Source of the DNA: Leucogyrophana mollusca
Taxonomy: Eukaryota > Basidiomycota > Agaricomycetes > Boletales
NCBI GenBank assembly: GCA_021014945.1
Contig: MU266548.1
Location: 1 to 47,412 of the forward strand
Length of the DNA: 47,412 nucleotides
Reading direction: 5' to 3'
Made by a program: the position numbers and the translations under genes. Position 1 is the first letter of the stretch. Each line of letters opens with the position of its first letter. The notes under the pieces were generated by a model, which saw only the letters and a program-made list of their open reading frames with translations, ran no database searches and had not been told where the DNA came from. Below are positions 44,728 to 47,412 of the stretch, piece by piece.

Positions 44728-47231
44728 CTGTCGCCGTACTTCGCCACAGCCATCTATCTGAACGACGAAGCTTGTATCGTTCTGTGTCCTGCTACCCCAA
44801 CCAGCCTACGTGCTTACGGAACTGGGGTCACTTTAGTCAAGTAGATATTCATATGTCAAGTAGATGTACACACTTATGATGCAGAAGGGTTCGCTTCTGC
44901 CTGTTCTGAGGCAGGATAGTTGTGACTAGCTTGATCATGGGCGAGCTGGAGAATATTAACTGTATTCCTCAGGTCGTGGTTGAACGTTAAATCATGGGGT
45001 TCTGTTATGACTAGGGGCTGTAGCTGAGAAAGGAAATAAAAGCACGTGCTCGACGGCGTGTTGTCGTGGCGCGCTTTGGACAGAGTCCGGAAACTGTCCC
45101 AGCCGCTGAGTCTGTTCACTGTTGTGGGTGCATGTTGTTAGCAACAATGTTGGTATCCGCCAAGTCAGCCGTGAGGCGTGAGGCCTTGAGGGGCGACCAC
45201 ATCGAGTATGCCTGGGTCCGGTGCGTCGCGTTCATGACTTGTGTATGTACATCTAATCAATGGACCTCGGATGGTTCGCGAGGTAGAGAGCACTCAGATT
45301 TGCGACGTCGATTCCCTGTTGGACGCCCTTTTGCTACGTTGCTGGGAACAAAACCCCACCGACCACCCGTCACCCGACCAGAAAAAGCCGCCACCAGCAA
45401 AGGAGTTACGAGACCGCTGTCTTCAAGCCGTGCTTCCCATTTGCAACGGCCAGCCTGTCACGAGCACAAATCGCGGCGAAGCGGCCATCAAAACTTCCGC
45501 CATCCGGACTCATCTGCAGGAATAGTGAGGCTTAACATCATGGTTCATAATACAGCCATCTGACGCGTGCGGGTCAGCGCGGGACCTCTGATAGACACGG
45601 ACCGTTACAGAGCTTGGATCTCAGCCTGTAACATCGCGTTAGAGGCTCTTCGACATACTCGCGTGCAAGGGCTTCCTGACGAGTCCGGCGACCCCATCAT
45701 TTTCCAGCAGAACGATCCATCTCTAATTAATCAAAATCACCGAGGCACGACAACATGTCGGAAACCCGACGTTGTGATTGTCCCCACCGAAGTGTCCAAG
45801 GAACATACCGCGAACTACGCGTGGCAGAGTCCAGAGAAAGCCAAATGCGCAGGTGAAGAAAGGTCCTTGCAGTGGAAGGATATCCTGTCATTCGTTGAGT
45901 TCAAATCGACAAAACGCCAGCTCACGGAGGCCCCCACCTCATACACCATTCAGCAAGACGAGGCTCCTGCAACGTCATATCTGTCGATGGAGTATCTGAA
46001 GTCACTCGACTCAACGGAGGATGCGGAGGCGTTTATCCCTCCAGCTACTTCCGCCACCCCAGGATCGAGTCCGATGGGACAAACGAACAGTAGTACGTGG
46101 AGCGCCAAGGATGGGCCGAGGACAACCCCGTCAACACCTAGTAAGCAGATCACTCGTCATCGTTGCTGGATGGTTAACTTCCTGCAATACAGCTCGTCCA
46201 TCGACCACAGAGGTGATTTCCAAAGCCAAAGCCAAAGCCGACATGGCCAGCAACCCGGGCGGCGCAGGTCTAAAGCGGAAGCTCGAAGAACATGCGACGG
46301 ACGAGACGTCCAGAAAGCGAGGGAAGATAGAACCTCAGCCCGAACCCCCGGAGGAACCGATCGCCACAGTGCAGACAGCGAGCTATGCTGCGGAGATGTT
46401 CGCTGCGCATCTTGGCACCAACCATCTCATCAACCTCATTATAGTCGGTATGTATGAGACACGTACAAGCGGTGCGTCACGCTCACAATACGTTTGCAGA
46501 CGGTACGGCGTGGGTCTGGCTATGCGATCGCCAGAGCCCCATCCAATGCACGGCAATTGACTTCATCCAGGATCTCCCGCGCTTCTTGGTTTTGCTTTTC
46601 TGCCTACAGCGGCTGTCGCTTGAAAACTGGGGCAGAAACACGCTGTTCAAGCCTATCTTGACCTCGACGAAGGAGCGGGGCATTCTCGTTCAGGCGGGTG
46701 GCATCGAACTTACCCTTCACCTAGATTCCAAGGACAGAGTGACGCATTTCGGAGTCAATGGACGCGCCACCGACGTGTTACGCGTAACTAGTCCCCAGCT
46801 AGAGAAACAACATCCCGGGAAGGACATGGTTGCGAAAGTCTTCTGGCCAGAGGATTCACGCACCAGCGAAGTGACCATCCTACAGCAAGTAAGCCGACTC
46901 GCCAAAGGAAACCCGAAGGTCGAGGGTCATATTCCCGAACTCCTCTTCTGGCACAAATTCGAGAACTCCACGGCAGAACTCCGCGAGGCGCTGGGTATCG
47001 CTGGCGCCAGGGAGGGAAGTCGCTCACTGTACATCCTCGTTTTCCCGAAGCTATTCCCTATCACCGACCTGTCTGGCGACGAGTTCTTCTCCGCGTGGTG
47101 GGATTGTGTCGTTTGTAAGTGCAAACATCCTCCGATTGCATTATTACCTGACACCACCTGCAGGTCATCGCGAGATTTGGGAAGGAGGCATTCACCACCG
47201 GGACATCAGTGCCGACAATCTGATGTGTTGA
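44727..47231 (+). repeat. Inverted-repeat arm B (FunK1 copy 3 and its 5' flank)
   Basis: Matches the reverse complement of about 24620-27165. Starts abruptly at CTGTCGCCGTA.TTC directly after the nitronate monooxygenase relic, and ends inside the FunK1 catalytic-loop exon. Confidence 0.8.
45271..47231 (+). pseudogene. FunK1-type kinase, copy 3, truncated in the catalytic loop
   Basis: Very close to copy 2 through exon 1 (EVESTQICDVDSLLDALLL), exon 2 (YRAWISACNIALEALRHT; RKPDVVIVPTEVS), the Thr/Pro-rich linker, SYAAEMFAAHLGTNHLINL and the N-lobe with VAKVFWPED. The same intron borders are usable. The start ATG of copy 2 is GTG here (45241), leaving 45271 as the first in-frame ATG. The gene stops at HHRDISADNLMC followed by TGA (47229-47231), after which the DNA is unrelated. 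DFD and the C-lobe are absent, so the product could not be a kinase. Copies 1 and 2 read ISVGN where this has ISADN. Confidence 0.8.
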
Positions 47232-47412
47232 GATCGAATTCCAACCAGAACGAGCCAATAGCGTGCATCCCCCAGTATTCCACTCACATAGTATAAGAAC
47301 CTTGGTTCAACTTCCCCCGCGCCCTCAGTCCTTCTGTTACGACTGAGGGTGAGTACGATAATTTTCTCTAAACCTAGGACAATCATAACTGACGATCTAC
47401 GTAGTCTTACAT
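47232..47412. other. Right edge, unrelated DNA after the FunK1 break
   Basis: Contains a perfect 9-bp stem (47322-47330 with 47341-47349, CCCTCAGTC/GACTGAGGG, 10-base loop). No gene seen. It may belong to an element that caused the FunK1 truncation. Confidence 0.4.

Noticed and set aside
44436..44879. Overlapping frames of 105-141 codons on both strands
   Set aside because: They lie across the nitronate monooxygenase relic and the FunK1 flank and do not encode the parent protein in one frame.

Overview
The window is nuclear DNA of a basidiomycete fungus, almost certainly an Agaricomycete. Genes are split by many short introns (about 50-90 nt, GT..AG with CTAAC-like branch sites). Several families are typical of that class: FunK1-type kinases, DUF6534-type membrane proteins, F-box-like/LRR proteins, MYND proteins and a CK1-like kinase with the SRRDDLE signature. 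No tRNA, rRNA, CRISPR array or intact transposon was seen. Species cannot be read from the window.

Layout. 1.2-18.4 kb is an ordinary gene-dense stretch: secreted endonuclease/exonuclease/phosphatase-fold protein (+); large protein ending in a HicA-like fold (-); CDC123 (+); cysteine-rich protein (-); delta-12 fatty acid desaturase (-); CK1-like kinase with a duplicated C-terminal module (-); thioesterase-fold protein without its nucleophilic serine (+); PfkB-family sugar kinase (-). 19.4-31 kb is dynamic: a truncated FunK1 kinase (+), a DUF6534 protein (+), an intact FunK1 kinase (-), a 75-residue gene (-), a second DUF6534 gene (-) and a nitronate monooxygenase (-). 31.6-41.5 kb is again mostly single-copy: MYND protein (+), F-box-like protein (-), an AT-rich hairpin island, and the spindle-checkpoint kinase Mps1 (-).

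41.5-47.2 kb is the most interesting part. It looks like empty, C-rich DNA, but by-eye comparison shows it is a graveyard of decayed copies of genes at 24-31 kb: a DUF6534 fragment fused to a FunK1 C-lobe fragment, then the 5' half of the nitronate monooxygenase, then (after a sharp junction near 44727) a well-preserved but truncated FunK1 gene with its upstream flank. All lie in the opposite orientation to their sources. In the old fragments the visible substitutions are dominated by T-to-C on the sense strand, the opposite direction to classical RIP (C-to-T). The FunK1 copies therefore form two nested inverted-repeat systems, with a DUF6534 gene inside each loop.

No obvious metabolic operon is present; clustering here reflects local duplication and inversion. 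All exon models were spliced by eye and all functions come from sequence motifs; nothing was database-searched.
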